64,000 nt of DNA from Mercenaria mercenaria. Taxonomy: Eukaryota > Mollusca > Bivalvia > Venerida > Veneridae. The first letter of the stretch is position 1. Each line of letters opens with the position of its first letter. The notes under the pieces were generated by a model. That model searched no databases. It saw only the letters and a program-made list of their open reading frames with translations, and was not told the DNA's origin. Below, one piece after another: positions 28,001 through 34,600 of this stretch. The position numbers and the translations under genes are program-made. Location: positions 74,533,001-74,597,000 of the forward strand of contig NC_069361.1 of the NCBI RefSeq assembly GCF_021730395.1, written 5' to 3'.

Positions 28001-30771
28001 ATTGGTTACGACGACGGGAAATGTCTTTATTGCCGCGGTGGTCCGGGGTTCGATTCCCAACGCGGTCATCTTTTTTTCTTGATTTTGAACTTTTAAAATA
28101 TGTTAGAAGCAAAAATTCATATTCTTATGTTCATAATATGATCAAACTTCAATTTGAAAGAAAGATTATTTTTAGCCAAATCTGGACGTATGCTGCTTTA
28201 AGCACTGGTACATTGTTGCAAATGCATCAAAACGGAGACATGTAGCAGCTTTTTACAAATGGTGAGTTTTTAAAGGCGTTGAACTGTCCAGAAGTGTGGC
28301 CCTTTCATGCAGTCCCTTTCCGGAATTCAATACATATATGAGTAAATTGACAGTGGTTTTGTATAATAATACAAATGCTTCATATGCTGTGTAATTTTCA
28401 TGTAAAACAATTCTTTCTTTCTATTATTTGGCGATGTTCAAACTTTTTTCTCCGAAACATGGACCTAACTCTTTAACGAATACAAAAAAATCCTAATCGT
28501 TGATAAATCATGACGAAAGTCAGATCCACCAATTCTTGCCAAAATATGATAAAAAAGCTAAACATCCGGATAGAATGTTTGAAAATCATAATTTTGCCTT
28601 TTTTATACGAGAAAATATAAATGTTTACACGTATTTGATATTTATTCATAACTAAAATTAAAGGACTCCTACGCAGTTCTGACTTCATATAATTTTTAAA
28701 AATCCGTTGAGAAAAGAAGTCCTTTTGTCCAGACGACACAACATTTTAACCTCTAGCTAGGACTTATTACGTGAAGGTAACAAAATTAAATAAAATGAAA
28801 TGGTTTACTTTTTAACACTTTCGTCATACTATAGAAACATGTATTATAAAAGGCATGCACATTTAAAATGTGCACACCTATTCTTATCAGACCTTTATCT
28901 AAAAATTAAGGACGGTCTATAGTTCACAAAACTTGAGAAACAAGAGCTGTCGGAGGACAGCAACGCTCGACTATTCAACAGCCTTGTCAATTAAATGAAT
29001 ATGAAAGTCAAAAAAGGGGCATAATTTTGTAAAGATGCAAAGTAGAGTTATGGAATCTGTGCACTGCATGTAAAATAATGACAATGAACAAGAGTGTGAA
29101 GTTTCAATCCATTCCCATTAGTGGGTACTGAGATACCAGTTTACACACAAAACCTTAACGAAAAATGTCGAGAAAAGGGGCATAATTTTGTAAAGAAACA
29201 AAATGAAGCAAAATAGAGTTATCACAGTGAATAACTGAGTGAAGTTTCAATCAATTCTCACATGTGATTTTACATACAAAAACTAAACCAGATCGGGACG
29301 CTGACGCAGACGACGACGCGGGCGCGGACAACGACGCCCACGCAGGTGAGTCTAGTGGCTCTACCTATTCTTTGAATAGTCGAACTAAAAATGAAAGTTA
29401 TTTCTGATGTCATGTGAGAAAACATTGATTAAATGGTTTGCCTGCCAATAGTCAAAACTGTCAGACCTAGTTCCTTCGGACTGACATTACTGACCCACAA
29501 GCCCTTCGATAAGTATGTAATATATCGCATTTGAAAAGTCTGTATAAAGGATTTTTCATTTGTCACTTTTTATTTAACTGAGAACTTGATATACGGAACC
29601 ATACAATAAGGTAGAACATCAGAATATATATTTGTATACAGCAATGATTTACTGAAAAGGTAGCAATTACTACAAAAAGGCAAAATATATGAAATATGCT
29701 TACAGTGAGCCATTGTAAGATTCAAAAGTTACAAAGCGGAATCTATGCATCAGAACTTGTTTATAAAAATCGTTTAATGCAATCTTGTAATCATTTCTTT
29801 CAAAGTTATCAGCTTCAAAAATATATACCCAACTAGATAAGCTTTTTTTAAAAATAAAAACAAAACAATTACACCTTCTTTATAACAGTTAAAATTCTAA
29901 CAGTTTAGAAGATTGAGCCGCGCCATGAGAAGACCAACATAGTGCATTTGCAACCAGCATGGATCCAGAACAGCCTGCGCATCCGCGCAGTCTGGTCAGG
30001 ATCCATGCTGTTCGTTTTCAAAGCCTATTGGAATTAGATTATGCGCAGGCTGGTCTGGATCCATGCTGGTCGCAAACGCACTATGTTACATGTATTATCA
30101 AATGAATATAAATGAATAATTTGAATAGAAGACCTCTTAAAGTGTTAATTTCTTACTGAGGCTGCCTTTTTGTCTTAATTATTCTCTCATTAAAAGTAAT
30201 TTCATTTTGGTATCCCCTGAAAGAAGCTTCTCATCGAACATTGTTTAACCCACCTACTTATTTGATACTGACACGATTTCATTATTTTGTAGTAATTTCA
30301 TAACATCGTGCTTTTGTACAATGTCAGTAAAAGCGTTATGGTTTACAAAAAAAGGCAAGAGCAAAGCGATCCTTGATAATAAAACCTGATTAAGGTAATA
30401 TAAATACGCATTTTCATCTACAATATCATCCAATAATGAAAACTATATATTCAAAATGCGACCATATTCTTACCATATATATGTTTATATCACTAAAATA
30501 TTTCACTACCTACAAGTATATATTTTGTTTTATTCTGGTATGTTTATTAATTTATTATATTTTTCCTAAGAAAAGTTCCGTTACTCCTTTCGTCTCTATG
30601 CAACAAAATAAATGTCACCAGTAATTTTAATATTATAATGTCTCAAACATCATTCGAATTCAAGGGTTTCTCAAATCACCATACCTGAACAACGGCAGTT
30701 GCGCTGAAAAGCACTGAAATCACCACCAGCAGTACTGTTGATAAATTAACTCCTTTCTGTGACCCCGCCAT
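9865..30771 (-). CDS. Collagen-Ig-MAM multidomain extracellular/type II membrane protein, 20 exons, complete CDS
   Basis: Twenty exons join in one frame (2841 nt, 946 residues plus stop) using GT-AG sites except one GC-AG. Exons, 5' to 3' of the gene: 30685-30771, 26746-26844, 26186-26281, 25525-25579, 24707-24886, 24151-24321, 23665-23751, 22946-23101, 22290-22400, 21248-21400, 20597-20748, 19696-19897, 18642-18794, 17781-17897, 16675-16830, 15672-15832, 14954-15152, 14281-14421, 12979-13139, 9865-10068. Domains: hydrophobic segment 11-28; coiled coil about 30-62; RHKR furin-like site 78-81; Gly-X-Y 113-248 without interruption; Ig1 259-348 (Cys285, Trp298, Cys329); MAM1 about 353-517; Ig2 517-607 (Cys541, Trp553, Cys587); MAM2 about 612-779; MAM3 about 782-946, ending at the stop with no C-terminal membrane or GPI signal. 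By family knowledge this is an adhesion or matrix protein, probably trimeric through the collagen part. Ligand and tissue cannot be read. Whether residues 11-28 are a cleaved signal (SATA then VVQ) or a type II anchor is open. Confidence 0.88.
10690..11635. mobile_element. Pearl/Helentron-like tandem-core element in gene 1 intron 19
   Basis: Left end ATACGCCCGAAGGG (near 10722) and right end whose reverse complement is ATACACCCGAAGGG (near 11610) form imperfect inverted ends. Between them lie about three 150-170 bp units with gtgaccttgaccttgaa, gcgctctgcac and tttctttgaaat, then a GGAC microrepeat. The architecture matches non-autonomous pearl or Helentron-associated elements. Confidence 0.6.
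11636..12125. repeat. Dispersed repeat with gcatttagcatta minisatellite, copy 1
   Basis: Similar over its length to 43537-44036: shared aaatagtca-tggcctt, ataattaaaagtta-attcat and many gcatttagcattaa units, ending in an end sequence gc-tggc-ca-cggccttccata. The left end abuts the pearl-like element. Confidence 0.6.
12608..12870 (-). mobile_element. tRNA-derived SINE, family A, copy 1
   Basis: Minus strand starts with a class II tRNA-like head (GGGCCTCCGTGGCCAAGTGG) and contains the family block cttgaaagtcgccatatgac. Lies in gene 1 intron 19. Other copies are at 26395, 40593, 58080 and, diverged, 41850. Confidence 0.72.
12979..13139 (-). CDS. Gene 1 exon 19: MAM domain 3, part 2
   Basis: 161 nt, phase 1 in and phase 0 out (donor gtacag). 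[20 protein letters not shown] and [20 protein letters not shown]. The usual FWY of the core strand is replaced by SLA here, so this copy is the most diverged. Confidence 0.88.
13395..13520 (-). mobile_element. tRNA-derived SINE, family B, short copy
   Basis: Minus strand GCCCGCTTAGCTCAATACGG is a tRNA A-box-like head and GAGTTCGATTTCC the B box. The tail shares gaatccaggaacact with the longer copy at 59212-59400, from which this copy differs by an internal deletion. Lies in intron 18 of gene 1, between exons 18 and 19. Confidence 0.7.
14281..14421 (-). CDS. Gene 1 exon 18: MAM domain 3, part 1
   Basis: 141 nt, phase 1 at both ends, donor gttagt. [14 protein letters not shown] and [10 protein letters not shown] are the MAM opening and signature. 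Confidence 0.92.
14954..15152 (-). CDS. Gene 1 exon 17: MAM domain 2, part 3
   Basis: 199 nt, phase 0 in and phase 1 out (donor gtagga). [20 protein letters not shown] and [15 protein letters not shown] close the MAM fold. Confidence 0.9.
15672..15832 (-). CDS. Gene 1 exon 16: MAM domain 2, part 2
   Basis: 161 nt, phase 1 in and phase 0 out (donor gtttgt). [17 protein letters not shown] and then [19 protein letters not shown], the MAM core strand. Confidence 0.9.
16409..16543. mobile_element. Foldback element (about 48-base inverted arms)
   Basis: tcactagttgactttgcgga at the left is mirrored at the right, whose reverse complement is tcactggttgaaactgcgga, and both arms continue through ggatgg-aatat to taactg. 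It sits about 130 bases from the exon 15 donor in gene 1 intron 15. Confidence 0.6.
16675..16830 (-). CDS. Gene 1 exon 15: MAM domain 2, part 1
   Basis: 156 nt, phase 1 at both ends, donor gtattt. [14 protein letters not shown] and GTGPDADHT match the MAM opening and TGP-x-x-DHT signature. Confidence 0.9.
16831..17780. other. Gene 1 intron 14, nothing recognised
   Basis: AT-rich intron between the second Ig and second MAM modules. No coding or repeat signal that I recognise. Confidence 0.45.
17781..17897 (-). CDS. Gene 1 exon 14: Ig domain 2, second half
   Basis: 117 nt, phase 1 at both ends, donor gtgagt. [16 protein letters not shown] is the F-strand D-x-G-x-Y-x-C motif (Cys587). Same layout as exon 9. 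Confidence 0.9.
17898..18641. other. Gene 1 intron 13, nothing recognised
   Basis: AT-rich intron splitting Ig domain 2. No recognised feature. Confidence 0.45.
18642..18794 (-). CDS. Gene 1 exon 13: Ig domain 2, first half
   Basis: 153 nt, phase 1 at both ends, donor gtaaag. [19 protein letters not shown] has Cys541 and Trp553. Same exon layout as exon 8. Confidence 0.9.
18795..19695. other. Gene 1 intron 12, nothing recognised
   Basis: AT-rich intron between MAM1 and Ig2. Only short chance frames are seen. Confidence 0.45.
19696..19897 (-). CDS. Gene 1 exon 12: MAM domain 1, part 3
   Basis: 202 nt, phase 0 in and phase 1 out (donor gtaggt). Includes [21 protein letters not shown] and [15 protein letters not shown], the closing MAM strands (W-x-x-A-x-V-x-L and DIAIDDI-like). 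Confidence 0.9.
20090..20360. repeat. Low-complexity GATGG/GACGG repeat in gene 1 intron 11
   Basis: Two related stretches with tatcaaagcgtgacg or catcagagcgtgacggt followed by ggatggtaggatgg-like runs. Open frames crossing it are by-products of the repeat. Confidence 0.45.
20412..20470. repeat. Fragment of a dispersed repeat also present at 38812
   Basis: ctgctggcggcaagtgattctg is close to ctgctggcggctagtggttctg at 38819. Only the first 60 bases or so are left here. Confidence 0.4.
20597..20748 (-). CDS. Gene 1 exon 11: MAM domain 1, part 2
   Basis: 152 nt, phase 1 in and phase 0 out. Starts GYYAYIESS and carries [16 protein letters not shown], the MAM C-L-x-F-W-Y-x-M-x-G core strand. Donor gtatat. 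Confidence 0.92.
21248..21400 (-). CDS. Gene 1 exon 10: MAM domain 1, part 1
   Basis: 153 nt, phase 1 at both ends, donor gtatga. Reads [13 protein letters not shown] and then [13 protein letters not shown], the characteristic MAM opening (C-x-F-D/E...C-x-W) and the TGP-x-x-DHT signature. Confidence 0.92.
21425..22212. repeat. Intronic minisatellite, about 28 bp units, in gene 1 intron 9
   Basis: Consensus gtgctgtgcaaaaacacgat then attgtatg, repeated more than 20 times with A-rich interruptions. Longer units also recur: gcgataacgttgtgc at 21511 and 21680, and gacacaataccatgcagcga at 22011 and 22152. All long frames here are repeat artefacts. Confidence 0.85.
22290..22400 (-). CDS. Gene 1 exon 9: Ig domain 1, second half
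   Basis: 111 nt, phase 1 at both ends, donor gtatgt. Contains [18 protein letters not shown], the standard Ig F-strand D/E-x-G-x-Y-x-C motif with Cys329 pairing to Cys285. Confidence 0.9.
22401..22945. other. Gene 1 intron 8, nothing recognised
   Basis: AT-rich intron sequence between exons 8 and 9 with no repeat or RNA gene I can name. Confidence 0.5.
22946..23101 (-). CDS. Gene 1 exon 8: Ig domain 1, first half
   Basis: 156 nt, phase 1 at both ends. Begins [14 protein letters not shown] and holds the first Ig cysteine (LMCG, Cys285) and the core tryptophan (VAW, Trp298). NETI and NSTV are potential N-glycosylation sites. The donor gtttgc is weak but keeps the frame into exon 9. Confidence 0.85.
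23102..23664. other. Gene 1 intron 7, nothing recognised
   Basis: AT-rich intron, no recognised repeat. Confidence 0.5.
23665..23751 (-). CDS. Gene 1 exon 7: end of collagen and Cys pair
   Basis: 87 nt, phase 1 at both ends, donor gtaagt. Six more triplets ([18 protein letters not shown]), then [10 protein letters not shown]. The paired cysteines after the helix may form interchain disulphides; this is inference. Confidence 0.88.
24151..24321 (-). CDS. Gene 1 exon 6: collagen Gly-X-Y
   Basis: 171 nt, phase 1 at both ends, donor gtatgg. Eighteen complete triplets ([15 protein letters not shown]...) plus a final DQ with the glycine split across the intron. No break in the Gly register relative to exons 5 and 7. 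Confidence 0.9.
24707..24886 (-). CDS. Gene 1 exon 5: collagen Gly-X-Y, GC donor
   Basis: 180 nt, phase 1 at both ends. Nineteen uninterrupted Gly-X-Y triplets after the split glycine ([15 protein letters not shown]...), rich in KG and DG. The donor reads AAG then gcatgt, a GC donor. Using it keeps the split-glycine phase into exon 6. Confidence 0.9.
25525..25579 (-). CDS. Gene 1 exon 4: short Cys-containing linker before the collagen
   Basis: 55 nt, [18 protein letters not shown] plus the first base of a glycine codon (ends phase 1, donor gtatgt). Two cysteines just ahead of the triple helix could link chains, as seen in many collagens. Confidence 0.8.
26186..26281 (-). CDS. Gene 1 exon 3: linker with furin-type RHKR site
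   Basis: 32 codons, phase 0 at both ends (donor gtatat). It encodes an acidic linker and then [11 protein letters not shown], where RHKR (residues 78-81) matches the R-X-K/R-R proprotein convertase pattern. Cleavage there would release the collagen-Ig-MAM part; that is inference from the motif. Confidence 0.82.
26395..26605 (-). mobile_element. tRNA-derived SINE, family A, copy 2
   Basis: Shares ggtcacatggcgactttcca, the ccttccataagc block and gaggctcgaaccc with the other family A copies; the tRNA-like head is damaged. Lies in gene 1 intron 2. Confidence 0.68.
26746..26844 (-). CDS. Gene 1 exon 2: coiled-coil stalk
   Basis: 33 codons, phase 0 at both ends (acceptor ...gacccag, donor gtaagc). 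It starts [17 protein letters not shown], a heptad-like charged helix, followed by a Cys-containing stretch. It fits the trimerising stalk placed before the collagen in membrane collagens. Its acceptor lies at the edge of an intronic minisatellite. Confidence 0.82.
26845..27440. repeat. Intronic minisatellite at the exon 2 acceptor of gene 1
   Basis: Diverged units of roughly 40-60 bases, tcttgggtccatataaactg then ttggaaacatgttaaaa, recur at 26845, 26935, 27065, 27360 and 27410. The first unit carries the real acceptor of exon 2. The palindromic element at 27140-27340 interrupts the run. Confidence 0.6.
27140..27340. mobile_element. Palindromic TGAGCC...GGCTCA element, copy 1
   Basis: Ends TGAGCCGCGCCATGAGAAAA and its inverted match, with internal gcgaacag-atggatcctgac and gcgcggatgcgcaggctggt. 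Flanked by aat on both sides. Internally shortened relative to the 58577 copy. Confidence 0.72.
27662..28460. repeat. Dispersed repeat, copy 1, carrying a TTAA-flanked MITE
   Basis: Reverse complement of 37272-37630 with clear similarity throughout (for example gaccc/gcagtccctttccg, ttttcatgtaaaa, ggaacatgga, tgtcaaaaac-atgtttt-acctag), except for the inserted block 27732-28197. Lies in gene 1 intron 1. Confidence 0.72.
27732..28197. mobile_element. MITE with TTAA target duplication (piggyBac-like), 466 bp
   Basis: Left end AGCAGCATGTCTCCAGAT and right end (reverse complement) AGCAGCATACGTCCAGAT match at 16 of 18. TTAA flanks both sides (27728-27731, 28198-28201). The related repeat at 37.3-37.6 kb has one TTAA (37555-37558) and no insert: an empty site. 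The element carries a tRNA-like B box (GGTTCGATTCCC, near 28049). TTAA duplication is the hallmark of piggyBac transposition. Confidence 0.75.
28945..29390. mobile_element. Pearl-like element with CGACTATTCAA inverted ends
   Basis: GCTCGACTATTCAA near 28965 is mirrored by TTGAATAGTCGAAC near 29375. Inside are two diverged units with aaaggggcataattttgtaaa and gtgaagtttcaatc-attc, then a GACGC-rich run. A partial copy is at 58290-58455. Lies in gene 1 intron 1. Confidence 0.6.
29914..30088. mobile_element. Palindromic TGAGCC...GGCTCA element, copy 2, truncated
   Basis: Left end TGAGCCGCGCCATGAGAAGA and the inner palindrome are present; the right end stops after cactatgtt. Lies in gene 1 intron 1, near exon 1. 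Confidence 0.68.
30685..30771 (-). CDS. Gene 1 exon 1: start codon and signal peptide/signal-anchor
   Basis: Encodes residues 1-29. ATG at 30771 is followed by a short polar lead (MAGSQKG) and a hydrophobic run beginning [10 protein letters not shown], then ATAVVQ. The donor gtatgg follows directly, phase 0. The start was chosen because it is the ATG that opens this hydrophobic exon; transcription start and any 5' UTR exon are not visible. Confidence 0.85.
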
Positions 30772-31643
30772 AATTCTCTGTCAGCGAAAGTTTAATTCGT
30801 TTATATTCTTCTCATGTATAAGAATCTCTGATAAGAAAAACGTTTTAAGAACATAGCACTTGGATGTCATTCACTAAATTTATCAACAGTCACGTGATTT
30901 GATATCTAATATAGTACATCGCAAAATCGTTTTATTTTCAAACCTTTCAACTATTTATGACAATGGGGAAGAGAAAACTGACCTCTATAAATAGGCTTTA
31001 CAGTAGTGGTCTTTATTCAGAGGTGGTATTTCGCAGAGTTTTGTCTGTGCTTGCTTGCACGAGTCGGGAGTCGGGTTTTTCACTTCCATTCGACTTTTTT
31101 TTCGTCAGAATCGGTACAAATGTATGCAGAAAAAAAAAACGTTTTTGTTAAATAATTCAGCTACTGGTCCAGTGGATTCGTAATGACTGGCATTCGGCAA
31201 TTCCCGTGTAATTACGAATTCTCAATATATAATATTTTTATTCCGGTATCCTTCGGCCCAAACAGAAAATTGCCTTTTCATCAGATCCGAAGTATGCCGA
31301 AATCGTATACGGAGAATATCGCTCTAGAACGGAAAATGCCTAGTGTCATTATGAGTACGCAACATTAATTAATGGAGGAATATGATATATTTCAAAATAA
31401 AAATGAAAAAGATGAATCCCTGGAACTATTCAGGATTACAAGCGAAAGTCAGACATCGTAAAGCAGGCTTCACACAAATTGATACTGAGCAGACGGTAAG
31501 CTTCACACACGATATCCTTCAACAAACAATATAGTAAATACGGGAATAGACAGGAAAGCAAAAGGGGTAACACCACAAATATACAAGACAACATACAATA
31601 CTTATTGAACAGTACGGACAAAATGCAAGCATGGTCAACTATT
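30772..31643. other. Upstream region of gene 1, no element assigned
   Basis: AT-rich DNA between the gene 1 start and the satellite. The promoter must lie here or in an unseen 5' exon. I see no convincing core promoter; a tataaa on the minus strand at 30800-30805 is only 29 bases from the ATG. Confidence 0.4.
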
Positions 31644-34600
31644 AACTCGAATTTCTAAAAGGTCCCGACCTGGAGAGAAATACCGATTTTTAAGGGTAGC
31701 GTTTCTGGCCGCTTCTGTACTTATATCTGAAAGTGGGTGAGTGCTTGGTCTTCTAGGACCATCCTAGCATGAAATGCAAGCAAAAAATACGGGTTGCCAA
31801 AATCAGCCCAAAACTCGAATTTCTTACAGGTCCCGACATGGAGAGAAATGCCGATTTTTAAGGGTAGCGTCTCTGGCCGCTTCTGTACTTATATCTGAAA
31901 GTGGGTGAGTGCTTGGTCTTCTAGGACCATCCTAGCATGAAATGCAAGCAAAAAATACGGGTTGCCAAAATCAGCCCAAAACTCGAATTTCTTACAGGTC
32001 CCGACCTGGAGAGAAATGCCGATTTTTAAGGGTAGCGTTTCTGGCCGCTTCTGTACTTATATCTGAAAGTGGGTGAGTGCTTGGTCTTCTAGGACCATCC
32101 TAGCATGAAATGCAAGCAAAAATACGGGTTGCCAAAATCAGCCCAAAACTCGAATTTCTTACAGGTCCCGACCTGGAGAGAAATGCCGATTTTTAAGGGT
32201 AGCGTTTCTGCCCGCTTCTGTACTTATATCTGAAAGTGGGTGAGTGCTTGGTCTTCTAGGACCATCCTAGCATGAAATGCAAGCAAAAAATACGGGTTGC
32301 CAAAATCAGCCCAAAACTCGAATTTCTTACAGGTCCCGACCTGGAGAGAAATGCCGATTTTTAAGGGTAGCGTTTCTGCCCGCTTCTGTACTTATATCTG
32401 AAAGTGGGTGAGTGCTTGGTCTTCTAGGACCATCCTAGCATGAAATGCAAGCAAACAATACGGGTTGCCAAAATCAGCCCAAAACTCGAATTTCTTACAG
32501 GTCCCGACCTGGAGAGAAATGCCGATTTTTAAGGGTAGCGTTTCTGGCCGCTTCTGTACTTATATCTGAAAGTGGGTGAGTGCTTGGTCTTCTAGGACCA
32601 TCCTAGCATGAAATGCAAGCAAAAAATACGGGTTGCCAAAATCAGCACAAAACTCGAATTTCTTACAGGTCCCGACCTGGAGAGAAATGCCGATTTTTAA
32701 GGGTAGCGTTTCTGGCCGCTTCTGTACTTATATCTGAAAGTGGGTGAGTGCTTCGTCTTCTAGGACCATCCTAGCATGAAATGCAAGCAAAAAATACGGG
32801 TTGCAAAAATCAGCCCAAAACTCGAATTTCTTACAGGTCCCGACCTGGAGAGAAATGCCGATTTTTAAGGGTAGCGTTTCCGGCCGCTTCTGTACTTATA
32901 TCTGAAAGTGGGTGAGTGCTTGGTCTTCTAGGACCATCCTAGCATGAAATGCAAGCAAAAAATCCGGGTTGCCAAAATCAGCCCAAAACTCGAATTTCTT
33001 ACAGGTCCCGACCTGGAGAGAAATGCCGATTTTTAAGGGTAGCGTTTCCGGCCGTTTCTGTACTTATATCTGAAAGTGGGTGAGTGCTTGGTCTTCTAGG
33101 ACCATCCTAGCATGAAATGCAAGCAAAAAATACGGGTTGCCAAAATCAGCCCAAAACTCGAATTTCTTACAGGTCCCGACCTGGAGAGAAATGCCGATTT
33201 TTAAGGGTAGCGTTTCCGGCCGCTTCTGTACTTATATCTGAAAGCGGGTGAGTGCTTGGTCTTCTAGGACCATCCTAGCATGAAATGCAAGCAAAAAATA
33301 CGGGTTGCCAAAATCAGCCCAAAACTCGAATTTCTTACAGGTCCCGACCTGGAGAGAAATGCCGATTTTTACGGGTAGCGTTTCCGGCCGTTTCTGTACT
33401 TATATCTGAAAGTGGGTGAGTGCTTGGTCTTCTAGGACCATCCTAGCATGAAATGCAAGCAAAAAATACGGGTTGCCAAAATCAGCCCAAAACTCGAATT
33501 TCTTACAGGTCCCGACCTGGAGAGAAATGCCGATTTTTAAGGGTAGCGTTTCCGGCCGCTTCTGTACTTATATCTGAAAGTGGGTGAGTGCTTGGTCTTC
33601 TAGGACCATCCTAGCATGAAATGCAAGCAAAAAATCCGGGTTGCCAAAATCAGCCCAAAACTCGAATTTCTTACAGGTCCCGACCTGGAGAGAAATGCCG
33701 ATTTTTAAGGGTAGCGTTTCCGGCCGCTTCTGTACTTATATCTGAAAGTGGGTGAGTGCTTGGTCTTCTAGGACCATCCTAGCATGAAATGCAGCAAAAA
33801 ATACGGGTTGCCAAAATCAGCCCAAAACTCGAATTTCTTACAGGTCCCGACCTGGAGAGAAATGCCGATTTTTAAGGGTAGCGTTTCTGGCCGCTTCTGT
33901 ACTTATATCTGAAAGTGGGTGAGTGCTTGGTCTTCTAGGACCATCCTAGCATGAAATGCAAGCAAAAAATCCGGGTTGCCAAAATCAGCCCAAAACTCGA
34001 ATTTCTTACAGGTCCCGACCTGGAGAGAAATGCCGATTTTTAAGGGTAGCGTTTCTGGCCGTTTCTGTACTTATATTTGAAAGTGGGTGAGTGCTTGGTC
34101 TTCTAGGACCATCCTAGCATGAAATGCAAGCAAAAAATCCGGGTTGCCAAAATCAGCCCAAAACTCGAATTTCTTACAGGTCCCGACTGGAGAGAAATGC
34201 CGATTTTTAAGGGTAGCGTTTCCGGCCGCTTCTGTACTTATATTTGAAAGTGGTTGAGTGCTTGGTCTTCTAGGACCATCCTAGCATGAAATGCAAGCAA
34301 AAAATCCGGGTTGCCAAAATCAGCCCAAAACTCGAATTTCTTACAGGTCCGACCTGGAGAGAAATGCCGATTTTTACCGGTAGCGTTTCCGGCCGTTTCT
34401 GTACTTATATCTGAAAGTGGGTGAGTGCTTGGTCTTCTAGGACCATCCTAGCATGAAATGCAAGCAAAAAATCCGGGTTGCCAAAATCAGCCCAAAACTC
34501 GAATTTCTTACAGGTCCCGACCTGGAGAGAAATGCCGATTTTTACCGGTAGCGTTTCTGGCCGTTTCTGTACTTATATTTGAAAGTGGTTGAGTGCTTGG

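Noticed and set aside
28021-28075. tRNA-like segment on the plus strand
   Set aside because: Only the B-box half is present, inside the TTAA-flanked MITE.
30800-30805. TATA box for gene 1 (tataaa on the minus strand)
   Set aside because: Only 29 bases before the ATG, which would leave almost no 5' UTR; a chance match in AT-rich DNA is likely.
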